In this document: positions 1-7,395 of the stretch, piece after piece
Numbering within the stretch: the stretch's first letter is position 1
Layout: the number at the start of each line of letters is the position of its first letter
Origin: DASUMP01 sp036277635
GTDB taxonomy: Bacteria; Actinomycetota; Acidimicrobiia; IMCC26256; PALSA-610
NCBI GenBank assembly: GCA_036277635.1
Contig: DASUMP010000070.1
Coordinates: 1 to 44,316, forward strand
Direction: 5' to 3'
DNA length: 44,316 nt
Notes under the pieces: model-generated
What the model saw: the letters and a program-made list of their open reading frames with translations, nothing else
Told to the model about the DNA's origin: nothing
Database searches by the model: none
Translations under genes and position numbers: made by a program

Positions 1-4
1 CGTC

Positions 5-1429
5 GTGACGAAGGCGCATGCACTGGTCGACGCCGCTGGACTCGCGACGTCGGGTTCGGCGGAGGGGGTGGCGCGGTACGACCGCGGGGTCGACCTGCTG
101 CTGCGGTACCACCCCGACCTGCTCGGAGTGGCCGAGGAGCTCGCGACGAACGACGGCGACGTTCCGATGGCGCAGGCGTTCCTCGCGTACCTGTCGCTCA
201 TGTCGACCGATCAACCCGACATCGCCGGCGCACGCGAATGCGCGGCGGCGCTCGCGTCGCTGGCCCGCAACGACCGGGAGACGGCGCACGCGGCGGCGAT
301 CGACGCGTGGCTCGACGGGAACTGGCACGCCGCGGGGCGCGTCCTCGACGACCTGCTCGTGCGGTGGCCAACCGACATGCTCGCGCTCGTGATGGGACAC
401 CTGATCGACTTCTTCACGGGGAACGCGCGCAACTTGCGCGACCGCGTCGGCCGCTCACTCCCGAGCTTCGCCCCTGACGACCCCCGCACCCCGTTCGTGC
501 GCGGCCTGCAGGCGTTCGGCCTGGAGGAGAGCGGCGACTACTCACGAGCGGAAGCGGTGGGACTCGCCGCGCTCGACGCGAACCCCGACGACGTGTGGGC
601 GCTGCACGCGGTCGTGCACACCTACGAGATGCGTGGCCTGATCGACACGGGCATCTCGTTCTTGCGCACGCGCGAGGCCGACTGGGGGAGCGGCAACCTC
701 TTCACCGCGCACAACTGGTGGCACCTTGCGCTGTACCTGCTCGAGGCCGGTCGTCACGACGACGCGCTCGCCGTGTACGACGCCCACGTGCACAACGACG
801 ACTCGGCCGGGGTGACGCTCGAGATGCTCGACGCGAGCGCGCTGCTCTGGCGGCTCACGCTCGACGGCGTCGACAGCGGCGATCGCTACCCGAAGCTCGC
901 GACGGCCTGGGAAGGCCAGCTCTTCGACGAGCCGTGGTACCCGTTCAACGACCTCCACGGGGTCGTGGCCCTGTGCGGCGCCGGACGCGTCGACGACGCC
1001 CGCACCGTGGTCGCGCGGCTGGAACGAGCGGCGGCAAGCGGAGCGGCGGAGACCGGGACGGGTCGGTGGATGGCCGCCGAGGTCGGCCTGCCGGCCGCGC
1101 GCGCGATCGTCGCCTTCACCGAGGAGCGCTACGACGACGTCGTCGACGAGCTGCTCCCGCGGCGGGCGCGCTTCCACTCCTTCGGTGGTTCGCACGCGCA
1201 GCGCGATCTTCTCGAGCGCACACTCACCGAAGCCGCGCTCCGCGCCGGCCGCTTCGACCTCGCCCGCGCGCTGCTCGACGAGCGACTCGCCGTGCGCGAC
1301 TCGAGCGTCTACGGATTGCTCGGCCGGGCCCGGCTGCTCCGCGCTCGCGCCGACGACGCGAGCGCCGCGCGCGCGGCCACCGACGCCGAGACGCACCGCG
1401 CCCGGTTCGCCGCCGCCTGGACCGCCTGA
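5..1429 (+). CDS. TTC38-like tetratricopeptide repeat protein
   Basis: A 474-residue soluble protein built of helical TPR-like repeats. Alternating Ala/Leu-rich helices run throughout, with typical phrases such as AEAVGLAALDANPDDVWALH (about 185-204). The WWHLALYLLEAGRHDDALAVYD stretch near residue 240, the overall length and the order of segments match the TTC38 family (human TTC38 is about 470 residues), which has no established enzymatic role. There is no signal peptide or membrane segment. The GTG at 5 is the first start available in the window; an upstream start cannot be excluded because the window begins there. The next gene starts 17 bp downstream and is probably co-transcribed. Confidence 0.8.
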   Translation: MTKAHALVDAAGLATSGSAEGVARYDRGVDLLLRYHPDLLGVAEELATNDGDVPMAQAFLAYLSLMSTDQPDIAGARECAAALASLARNDRETAHAAAIDAWLDGNWHAAGRVLDDLLVRWPTDMLALVMGHLIDFFTGNARNLRDRVGRSLPSFAPDDPRTPFVRGLQAFGLEESGDYSRAEAVGLAALDANPDDVWALHAVVHTYEMRGLIDTGISFLRTREADWGSGNLFTAHNWWHLALYLLEAGRHDDALAVYDAHVHNDDSAGVTLEMLDASALLWRLTLDGVDSGDRYPKLATAWEGQLFDEPWYPFNDLHGVVALCGAGRVDDARTVVARLERAAASGAAETGTGRWMAAEVGLPAARAIVAFTEERYDDVVDELLPRRARFHSFGGSHAQRDLLERTLTEAALRAGRFDLARALLDERLAVRDSSVYGLLGRARLLRARADDASAARAATDAETHRARFAAAWTA

Positions 1430-1446
1430 CCCGAGAAGGTAGTGAC

Positions 1447-2997
1447 GTGATCTTCACCAGCCCGCTGCCCGACGTCGACATCCCCGACTCGCCGCTGACC
1501 CCCTACCTCTTGGAGCGAGCGCGCGAGCAGGCCGAACGAACCGCCTTCATCGACGCCGCGACCGGCCGCACGATGAGCTACGGCGAGTTCGACGACGCGG
1601 TGCGTCGCCAAGCGGGCGGCTGGATCGAACGCGGACTCGCGAAGGGCGACGTCGTCGCGCTGATGGCGCCGAACTGTCCCGAGTACGGCGTGATCTTCCA
1701 CGCAGTCGCGTTGGCCGGCGGCGTGCTCACGACGGTCAACCCCACATACACGCCCGGCGAGGTCCACCACCAGCTCGTCGACTCGGGCGCCACTCGCCTC
1801 GTGACCGTCCCGATGTTCCTCGAGACGGCGACTGCGGCGATCGCGGACACGGCGGTCACCGAGGTCTACGTGATCGGCGACGCCGACGGGTACCCGTCGA
1901 TCGCGTCGGTCGTCGGTGCGCCACTCGCCGAGCAGGTGCCGGTCGACCTCGACGATCTCGTCGTGGTGCCGTACTCGTCGGGGACGACCGGCCTCGCGAA
2001 GGGCGTGATGCTCACCCACCGCAACCTCGTCGCGAACATCGCCCAGACACTCGGCACCGTCGACCTGGGCGCCGATGACGCGTTCGTCGCGGTCCTCCCG
2101 TTCTTCCACATCTACGGGATGCAAGTGCTCATGAACATGGGCCTGCGCGCGGGCGCCACGATCGTGACGATGCCGCGCTTCGACCTCGAACAGTTCCTCG
2201 CGCTCCACCAGGAGCACCGGTTGACGCGAGCGTTCGTCGCTCCGCCGATCGTCGTGGCGCTGGCGAAGCACCCCGTCGTCGACAGCTACGACCTCTCGTC
2301 GCTGCGGTGGATCCTCTCGGGCGCGGCACCCCTGTCGGCCGAGCTCGCGATCGAGTGCGGCGCGCGGCTCGACTGCGAGGTCGTCCAGGGCTACGGCATG
2401 ACGGAGCTGTCGCCGGTGAGCCACGGGACACCGTCGGGCGGGTTCAAGCCCGGCTCCGTGGGTGTCACGGTCCCGGGCACCGAGGTGATGATCGTCGACC
2501 CGCTGACGGGGAACCCGCTCGGCGTCGACGACGACGGCGAGGTGTGCATCCGCGGCCCGCAGGTGATGCGCGGCTACCTCAACAACGAGGTCGCGACGCA
2601 GGCGACGATCGACGACGACGGCTGGCTGCACACCGGCGATGTGGGTCACATCGACGCCGACGGGCACCTGTTCATCGTCGATCGGCTGAAGGAGCTCATC
2701 AAGTACATGGGCTTCCAGGTCCCGCCCGCGGAGCTCGAGGCGCTGCTGCTCACGCACCCGCAGGTCGCCGACGCGGCGGTGATCGGGCTCCCCGACGACG
2801 AGGCGGGCGAGATCCCGGCCGCGTACGTGGTGCTGAAGCCGGGTGCCGACGCCACCGCAGCCGACATCCAACGCTTCGTCGCCGACCAGGTCGCGTCGTA
2901 CAAGCAGGTGCGCAAGCTCACCTTCGTCGACGCGATCCCGAAGTCGGCGTCGGGCAAGATCCTCCGCCGCGTCCTGCGCGACCAGGCCGCGCAGTAG
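1447..2997 (+). CDS. Acyl-CoA synthetase, 4-coumarate-CoA-ligase-like (ANL superfamily)
   Basis: A 516-residue AMP-forming ligase that should activate a carboxylic acid as acyl-AMP and then form a CoA thioester. All core ANL motifs are present: the phosphate-binding loop YSSGTTGLAKG (177-187), YGMTE (316-320), HTGD (395-398), the hinge VDRLKELIKYMGFQVPPAELE (411-431) and the catalytic lysine in PKSASGK (K504). The order and length fit 4-coumarate/long-chain acyl-CoA ligases. The substrate cannot be read from the sequence. The GTG start at 1447 is preceded by GAGAAGG. The frame stays open far upstream, but that part is a shadow of the TPR gene. Confidence 0.93.
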   Translation: MIFTSPLPDVDIPDSPLTPYLLERAREQAERTAFIDAATGRTMSYGEFDDAVRRQAGGWIERGLAKGDVVALMAPNCPEYGVIFHAVALAGGVLTTVNPTYTPGEVHHQLVDSGATRLVTVPMFLETATAAIADTAVTEVYVIGDADGYPSIASVVGAPLAEQVPVDLDDLVVVPYSSGTTGLAKGVMLTHRNLVANIAQTLGTVDLGADDAFVAVLPFFHIYGMQVLMNMGLRAGATIVTMPRFDLEQFLALHQEHRLTRAFVAPPIVVALAKHPVVDSYDLSSLRWILSGAAPLSAELAIECGARLDCEVVQGYGMTELSPVSHGTPSGGFKPGSVGVTVPGTEVMIVDPLTGNPLGVDDDGEVCIRGPQVMRGYLNNEVATQATIDDDGWLHTGDVGHIDADGHLFIVDRLKELIKYMGFQVPPAELEALLLTHPQVADAAVIGLPDDEAGEIPAAYVVLKPGADATAADIQRFVADQVASYKQVRKLTFVDAIPKSASGKILRRVLRDQAAQ

Positions 2998-3029
2998 GCA
3001 TCCGCCAGCAGCATCACGAGGAACGCGCG

Positions 3030-3515
3030 GTGACCGCAGTCGACGTCCGACCGTTCGTCGCCGACGACGCCGACCGCGTCGTCGATCTCGCGCTCGCAGC
3101 GTGGACACCGGTGTTCGACTCCTTCGCCACGGTGTTGGGCGACGACCTGTTCCGGCGTGTGTATCCCGACTGGAAGACGTACCAAGCCGGGTCGGTGCGC
3201 GACGCGCTCGACAAGAACGACACCTGGGTCGCGCTCGTCGACGACGCGGTGGCGGGGTTCGTCAACGTGATCTTCGATGCGGCAGAACGCTCCGGTGAGA
3301 TCTATATGATCGCCGTCGACCCCGCCGCGCAGCGGCTCGGCATCGCGTCGCGGCTCACGCAGCTCGCGCTCGACGAGATGCGCGCCCGCGGCCTGGATCT
3401 CGCGACCGTCTCCACGGGCGGCGATCCCGGCCACGCTCCCGCGCGCCACACCTACGAGAAGGCCGGCTTCACCGCCTTCCCGCAGGTCTGGTACGCGAAG
3501 CTCCTCGACTCCTGA
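3030..3515 (+). CDS. GNAT family N-acetyltransferase
   Basis: A 161-residue GNAT-fold protein. The acetyl-CoA-binding motif A is IYMIAVDPAAQRLGIASRL (91-109), with QRLGIA as the Q/R-x-x-G-x-A pyrophosphate loop. Motif B follows, ending in YEKAGF (142-147), where the Tyr often acts as general acid. The N-terminal VRPFVADDADRVVDL is the usual first strand and helix. The GTG at 3030 has GAGGA about 10 nt upstream and lies 32 bp after the ligase stop, so an operon with the ligase is likely. The acceptor substrate is unknown. The gene ends 3 bp from the convergent DUF4015 gene, leaving no room for a separate terminator. Confidence 0.88.
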   Translation: MTAVDVRPFVADDADRVVDLALAAWTPVFDSFATVLGDDLFRRVYPDWKTYQAGSVRDALDKNDTWVALVDDAVAGFVNVIFDAAERSGEIYMIAVDPAAQRLGIASRLTQLALDEMRARGLDLATVSTGGDPGHAPARHTYEKAGFTAFPQVWYAKLLDS

Positions 3516-3518
3516 CGG

Positions 3519-5285
3519 TCACGGGCACTGACCGAGCGCGGAGACGGTGTAGCTCGACACCGCGTTCCAGAGGCCGTGGTTGATCACGCCGAGTGAGCAG
3601 GCCGCGTCGATCTGGGCGCGGACCTCGTCGTGACCGTAGGTACGGCCGGCGTAGCTGAAGTCCTGGAGCCACGGCACGAGCGCGGTGCCGCGCTCGGCGA
3701 CGAGTGCCTGGAAGTCGGCGAGGGAGCGCTCGATGAGGAGTCCGGGCTCGTCGTTCGGGACGTCGATCCCGTACTCACCGCGACCGAAGTGCGACGGGTA
3801 GATCATCGGCGCGACGTAGTCGAGCCACGGCGCCATGCCGCGTACGTCCTGGGCGATCTCCCGGGCGCCCCGTGGCTCTTTGGCGGCGAGACCGAAGACG
3901 GCGGCGCCGAGGTACACGTCGTGATCAGCCGCGCGCAGCGAGGTGCGGATCTCGCGCAGGAAGTCGATGATCCCCTGCTCCGGCGAGGTCGTGAGGCCGG
4001 GGATGCGCATGTCCTCGATCGCACCGTCAGGGCGACGGATGTAGTCGAACATGATGTCGTCGACACCCATCTCGGCGGCTTCGATGGCGAGCTCGGTGAG
4101 GTACGCGCGGACCTCGGGCTGCGCGTAGCTGAGGAAGACGCCCTCGCCGCGCTCGAGCATCGAGCCGTCGGTGTTCTGCACGACGAGGTCGCGAGCGCCA
4201 CGCTGCCAAGCGTCGGTCCCGAACTTCGTGTCGTTGAACGCGACGATGCGGACGATCACGTGGGCGCCGTGGTCTTGGAGGAGCTCGACGGCTTCCTCGA
4301 GGTCGTAGAGGTCGGCCGCGGCGCCGATCGCGCGGGCGTGCGCGACCTGCGTCGTGTGCCCCACGATGCCGGCCTCGTCCTTCACGTCGAGCTGGACGGC
4401 AGTGATCTTGCGCTCGTCGACCAACGTGAGGATCTGCTCCCGGACCTGGCGGTCGGCCCAATCCTCGGCCCGCACGTGCACGTGTCGCACTTCCGGATAC
4501 TCGACCGGAGTGACGATCGTCGTGAAGGACGCGATGCCAGCTTCGTCGACGGCGCGCAGCAGCATCGGTGACCCGTAGTGCGGTCGGTCGAGCACGATCT
4601 CGAAGCGGCCGTCGTCGTCGACTTCGACTGGTTCGCCGTCGAGCGTCAGCGCTGATCCGGGTTCGGTCGAGCCGGGGATGCGCACCTCGGCGTCGACGGC
4701 GACCGGTTCGGTGATCTCGGGTACGCGCAGTGGGGGTGCGGTGCCGTCCACCGTGAACTCGGCGCGGAACACCGCGGGCCCGAGGATCGGACGCGGCACC
4801 CGCACCTCGAGCACGTGGAAGCCCTCGGGGAGCGGACCCTCGATCGTCCACCGGAAACCGCGGTCGCTGGACTCGAGGTCGGCGAGCTCGTTGCCGTCGA
4901 ACCGGACGGTGGCGTGCGGGACGTCGCGCGCGTTGGCGAAGGTGATGTCGACGACCATCGAGTCGGTCTGCAACGGCCGCAGCACCGCGCCCGACGTGAC
5001 GCCTTCGATCCGCACGTCCACGCGGGTCCAGACGTAGAGCCCCCAGCCGATCCACGCGGCGACACCGAGCGTGCAGAACGTCGCGACGATCACGTTCCGG
5101 CTGATGCGGCGTCCGCGACGGCGACCGACATGGTGGTGGCGGAGCGCGGAGTCCGGGAACGGGGAGCCGAGCCCGCCGGAGCGCGCCGGCCCGAAGCGCG
5201 CGCGGCGACGAGAGGTCGGGGTGAACGGCCCGCCGGACGTGCGTGACCCGGGGCCGCGACGGGGCCGGGTCGAACCTCCGCGCAT
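3519..5285 (-). CDS. Membrane-anchored DUF4015 protein, putative glycoside hydrolase
   Basis: A 588-residue protein. It has an Arg/Pro-rich cytoplasmic tail (1-63), one membrane anchor (about 64-86) and beta-rich, Ig-like extracellular segments (about 90-260). A TIM-barrel-like DUF4015 domain fills the C-terminal half. Its signature strands are visible: VQLDVKDEAGIVGH (297-310), VIVRIVAFND (343-352), DDIMFDYIRRPDG (409-421) and APMIYPSHF (492-500). DUF4015 is regarded as a putative glycosidase family related to GH13-like barrels; no activity is established here. The Asp and Glu residues in these strands are candidate catalytic groups. The ATG at 5285 follows a -10-like TAGAGT by 7 nt, suggesting a leaderless transcript divergent from arsR. 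Confidence 0.85.
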   Translation of the reverse strand: MRGGSTRPRRGPGSRTSGGPFTPTSRRRARFGPARSGGLGSPFPDSALRHHHVGRRRGRRISRNVIVATFCTLGVAAWIGWGLYVWTRVDVRIEGVTSGAVLRPLQTDSMVVDITFANARDVPHATVRFDGNELADLESSDRGFRWTIEGPLPEGFHVLEVRVPRPILGPAVFRAEFTVDGTAPPLRVPEITEPVAVDAEVRIPGSTEPGSALTLDGEPVEVDDDGRFEIVLDRPHYGSPMLLRAVDEAGIASFTTIVTPVEYPEVRHVHVRAEDWADRQVREQILTLVDERKITAVQLDVKDEAGIVGHTTQVAHARAIGAAADLYDLEEAVELLQDHGAHVIVRIVAFNDTKFGTDAWQRGARDLVVQNTDGSMLERGEGVFLSYAQPEVRAYLTELAIEAAEMGVDDIMFDYIRRPDGAIEDMRIPGLTTSPEQGIIDFLREIRTSLRAADHDVYLGAAVFGLAAKEPRGAREIAQDVRGMAPWLDYVAPMIYPSHFGRGEYGIDVPNDEPGLLIERSLADFQALVAERGTALVPWLQDFSYAGRTYGHDEVRAQIDAACSLGVINHGLWNAVSSYTVSALGQCP

Positions 5286-5292
5286 GAGGTCG

Positions 5293-5298
5293 ACTCTA
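5293..5298 (-). promoter_or_regulatory. Candidate -10 element of the DUF4015 gene (leaderless)
   Basis: Read on the minus strand the hexamer is TAGAGT, and the ATG at 5285 follows after 7 nt. No Shine-Dalgarno lies between them. A convincing -35 was not found. Confidence 0.45.
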
Positions 5299-5309
5299 TG
5301 GGCCGGTGC

Positions 5310-5338
5310 TTGCGCCCGGCGGACGGATCCCGTAATCT
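5310..5338 (+). promoter_or_regulatory. arsR promoter, TTGCGC-17 bp-TAATCT
   Basis: A -35-like TTGCGC (5310-5315) and a -10-like TAATCT (5333-5338) are separated by exactly 17 bp, as in sigma-70-type promoters. The expected start point falls at about the ATG at 5347, so the transcript would be leaderless. The -10 overlaps the left edge of the palindrome at 5335-5358, so a bound repressor would block RNA polymerase. Confidence 0.6.
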
Positions 5339-5358
5339 ACAACCATATGGTTGTAGAT
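5335..5358. promoter_or_regulatory. Perfect 24-bp palindrome, probable ArsR operator
   Basis: The half-site ATCTACAACCAT (5335-5346) is followed directly by its exact reverse complement (5347-5358) with no spacer. It overlaps the -10 hexamer and covers the arsR ATG at 5347 and the first four codons. Position and symmetry fit autorepression by a dimeric winged-helix ArsR protein. An AT-rich perfect dyad in such GC-rich DNA is unlikely to be chance. Confidence 0.75.
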
Positions 5359-5709
5359 ATGGGGCGTCGGCCCCCCGACGCGGCGGCGACGGATCGGCTG
5401 TTCCACGCGCTCGCCGACCCCACGCGTCGCGACATCGTGGAGCGCTCGATGCGCGGTGGCCTGTCGGTCTCCGGACTCGCGCAGAAGTACGCGATGAGCT
5501 TCGCGGCGGTGCAAAAGCACGTCGCGGTGTTGGAGCGGGCGGGTCTCGTGACCAAGGAACGGCGGGGGCGGGAACAAGTCGTCCGGACGAACGTGCAGGG
5601 GATCCGGCAGGCGCAACGGCTCCTCGATCGTTGGGAAGCCGTGTGGCGGGATCGCATCGACCGGTTCGGCGAGGTGCTCGTCGACCAGAGCGGAGGAACG
5701 ACGACATGA
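5347..5709 (+). CDS. ArsR/SmtB-family winged-helix transcriptional regulator
   Basis: A 120-residue repressor (116 if started at the second ATG, 5359). The fold is recognisable from LFHALADPTRRDIVERSM (18-35), the recognition-helix region LAQKYAMSFAAVQKHVAVLERAGLV (44-68) and the wing KERRGREQVVR (70-80). No metal-binding CxC motif is present, so it is not an ArsR-type metal sensor. This sub-type is commonly paired with an SRPBCC/AHSA1 protein, as here: the downstream ATG overlaps its stop by 4 bp. It probably represses its own operon through the palindrome at 5335-5358. No Shine-Dalgarno precedes either ATG. The ligand, if any, is unknown. Confidence 0.9.
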   Translation: MVVDMGRRPPDAAATDRLFHALADPTRRDIVERSMRGGLSVSGLAQKYAMSFAAVQKHVAVLERAGLVTKERRGREQVVRTNVQGIRQAQRLLDRWEAVWRDRIDRFGEVLVDQSGGTTT

Positions 5710-6206
5710 CGGTGACCGACGTCCGCAAGGACCCCGACGCGCTCACGATGACGATCACCGCCGAGTTCCAGGCGACCGTCGCGCGCGTCTGGCAGCTGTG
5801 GGCCGATCCGCGCCAGCTCGAGCGGTGGTGGGGTCCACCCGGCTGGCCGGCGACGTTCGTCGACCACGACCTTCGCGCCGGCGGAGACGTGCGTTACTTC
5901 ATGACCGGCCCCGACGGCGAGAAGGCGCACGGGTGGTGGCGAGTCCTGGCCGTCGACGCGCCGACGCGCCTCGCCTTCGAGGACGGGTTCGGCGACGACG
6001 CGGGGAACCGCGACGACGACATGCCGGTGATGGTCATGCGGGTCGCGATCGACGCGCACGACGGCGGCTCGCGGATGTCGATCGAGACGTCGTTTCCGTC
6101 GCTCGCGGCGATGGAGCGGATCATCGAGATGGGCATGGAGGAAGGCATCACGCTCGCCATCGGGCAGATCGACGCCATCCTCGCCGCGGGTGTCGGCTCA
6201 CCGTAG
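5706..6206 (+). CDS. SRPBCC (AHSA1/Aha1-like) family protein
   Basis: A 166-residue protein of the START/SRPBCC fold, a helix-grip cavity that binds hydrophobic ligands. Diagnostic segments are TARVWQLWADPRQLERWWGPPG-like residues 24-46, DLRAGGDVRYFMTGPDG (55-71), GWWRVLAVDAPTRLAFEDGF (76-95) and the C-terminal helix (134-160). The ATG at 5706 forms an ATGA overlap with the arsR stop and has GGAGGA 8 nt upstream, inside arsR. Translational coupling indicates that the two act in one pathway. Its ligand cannot be deduced. Confidence 0.9.
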   Translation: MTVTDVRKDPDALTMTITAEFQATVARVWQLWADPRQLERWWGPPGWPATFVDHDLRAGGDVRYFMTGPDGEKAHGWWRVLAVDAPTRLAFEDGFGDDAGNRDDDMPVMVMRVAIDAHDGGSRMSIETSFPSLAAMERIIEMGMEEGITLAIGQIDAILAAGVGSP

Positions 6207-6217
6207 GTGAGCTCGGA

Positions 6218-7279
6218 TCACGCGCACTGACCGTCGGTCGCGGCCGCGAGGACTGACGTCACGAGGTCGTCGGGCCACGGCTCCACGTTGCTCACGACGG
6301 CAATCGTCTGACGGCGACTGGGGACGTACGCGAGCAAGGCGCTGGTCGAACCGTCGTGCCCCACGAACGGACAACGCACCACGCCGCTGAAGTCGAACAC
6401 GCCGAGTCCGTACGGGAACGACAGGTGGCACTCCTCAGCGCAGGGGATGTCTGCCGTCGCGTCGAAGTCGAGCATCGCGTCGAGCGACGACTCGCGCAGC
6501 ACCTGTCCGCCGAACAGGGCCTGACCGAAGCGAGCGAGGTCAGCGGCAGTGGTGACCACGCCGGGGAGCGCTTTCACCACCGCGCGGGTCGGGTGCCGGG
6601 CAATCGGTGGCGTGGGCGTTTCGGCCGGCGCGAGGAACGTCCGGTCGAGGTCGAACGGCTCGAGGATGCGCGCGCGCAGGGCGCGTTCCAGCGGCTGGCC
6701 GGCGACGTGGGCGATGACGAGTCCGGCGACGACGAAGTTCTCGTCGGCGTAGTTGCGACATGCGCCCGGGTCGCACAGCGGCTCGAGATCGATGTCCGCA
6801 GGCGATCGCCAGGTCGAGGGATCGACTCGCGGGCCGGTGCGAGGCAGGCCCGACGTGTGGGTGAGCAGCTGCCGGAGTGTGACTGCGGACCAGCGACCCG
6901 CGTCGCCGCCGAACACCGAACCGAGCGAAGCGTCGAGTTCGAGGAGGCCGTCGTCGACGAGCGTGAGCGTCAGCGCGGCCAGGAACGTCTTGGTGACGCT
7001 GGCGACGCGAAAGGCCGTCTCGTCGTCGACCGGCTCGTGGCCCGCGCGCGTTGCGACGCCCGCGATGGTGCGTTCGACGGGGCCGGCTTCTCCGGCGACG
7101 GCGATCGCGATGCCGCCGCGGGTCTCGTCGGCGAATCGATCGGCGACTGCCTGCACGGTCGTCGCGTCGTCGCCGGATGTGTCGCCGGACGTGCTGGCGT
7201 CGCTGCCGCAACTGACCGCAACGATCGCGAGCACCGTGAGACACGCGACACCGATGGCACGATCGACGCGGTCGGGCAC
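6218..7279 (-). CDS. Beta-lactamase-fold serine hydrolase, lipoprotein
   Basis: A 353-residue class C beta-lactamase/D,D-peptidase-type hydrolase exported as a lipoprotein. Residues 8-24 form a hydrophobic signal ending in AVSC (C24), followed by a Ser/Thr/Asp linker. The catalytic SxxK is SVTK (94-97); the Tyr motif is NYADEN (Y177 as catalytic Tyr, usually YxN); the third motif is HDG (308-310). It is shorter than AmpC and may be a peptidase, an esterase or inactive on beta-lactams. The GTG at 7279 was chosen because it starts a proper signal peptide and lies 8 nt after a TACCGT -10-like element. The frame stays open upstream without a signal sequence. Confidence 0.88.
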   Translation of the reverse strand: MPDRVDRAIGVACLTVLAIVAVSCGSDASTSGDTSGDDATTVQAVADRFADETRGGIAIAVAGEAGPVERTIAGVATRAGHEPVDDETAFRVASVTKTFLAALTLTLVDDGLLELDASLGSVFGGDAGRWSAVTLRQLLTHTSGLPRTGPRVDPSTWRSPADIDLEPLCDPGACRNYADENFVVAGLVIAHVAGQPLERALRARILEPFDLDRTFLAPAETPTPPIARHPTRAVVKALPGVVTTAADLARFGQALFGGQVLRESSLDAMLDFDATADIPCAEECHLSFPYGLGVFDFSGVVRCPFVGHDGSTSALLAYVPSRRQTIAVVSNVEPWPDDLVTSVLAAATDGQCA

Positions 7280-7287
7280 CGCTCGGG

Positions 7288-7293
7288 ACGGTA
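7288..7293 (-). promoter_or_regulatory. Candidate -10 element of the serine hydrolase gene (leaderless)
   Basis: On the minus strand TACCGT is followed by 8 nt and then the GTG start at 7279, with no good Shine-Dalgarno between. This is the same layout as at several other starts in the window. Confidence 0.4.
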
Positions 7294-7395
7294 CTCCGTC
7301 GTCACGACGGCCGCGCGATCGCTCACCGTGCACGCTGGCGACCCGAGTCGCCGCGCTCGTACGCTCGGGCCGGCGGAGACGCGAGCGGGGGTGGC

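Noticed and set aside
1309..3108. Antisense open frame of about 600 codons opposite the acyl-CoA synthetase
   Set aside because: It has no motif, and the plus strand carries a complete ANL enzyme.
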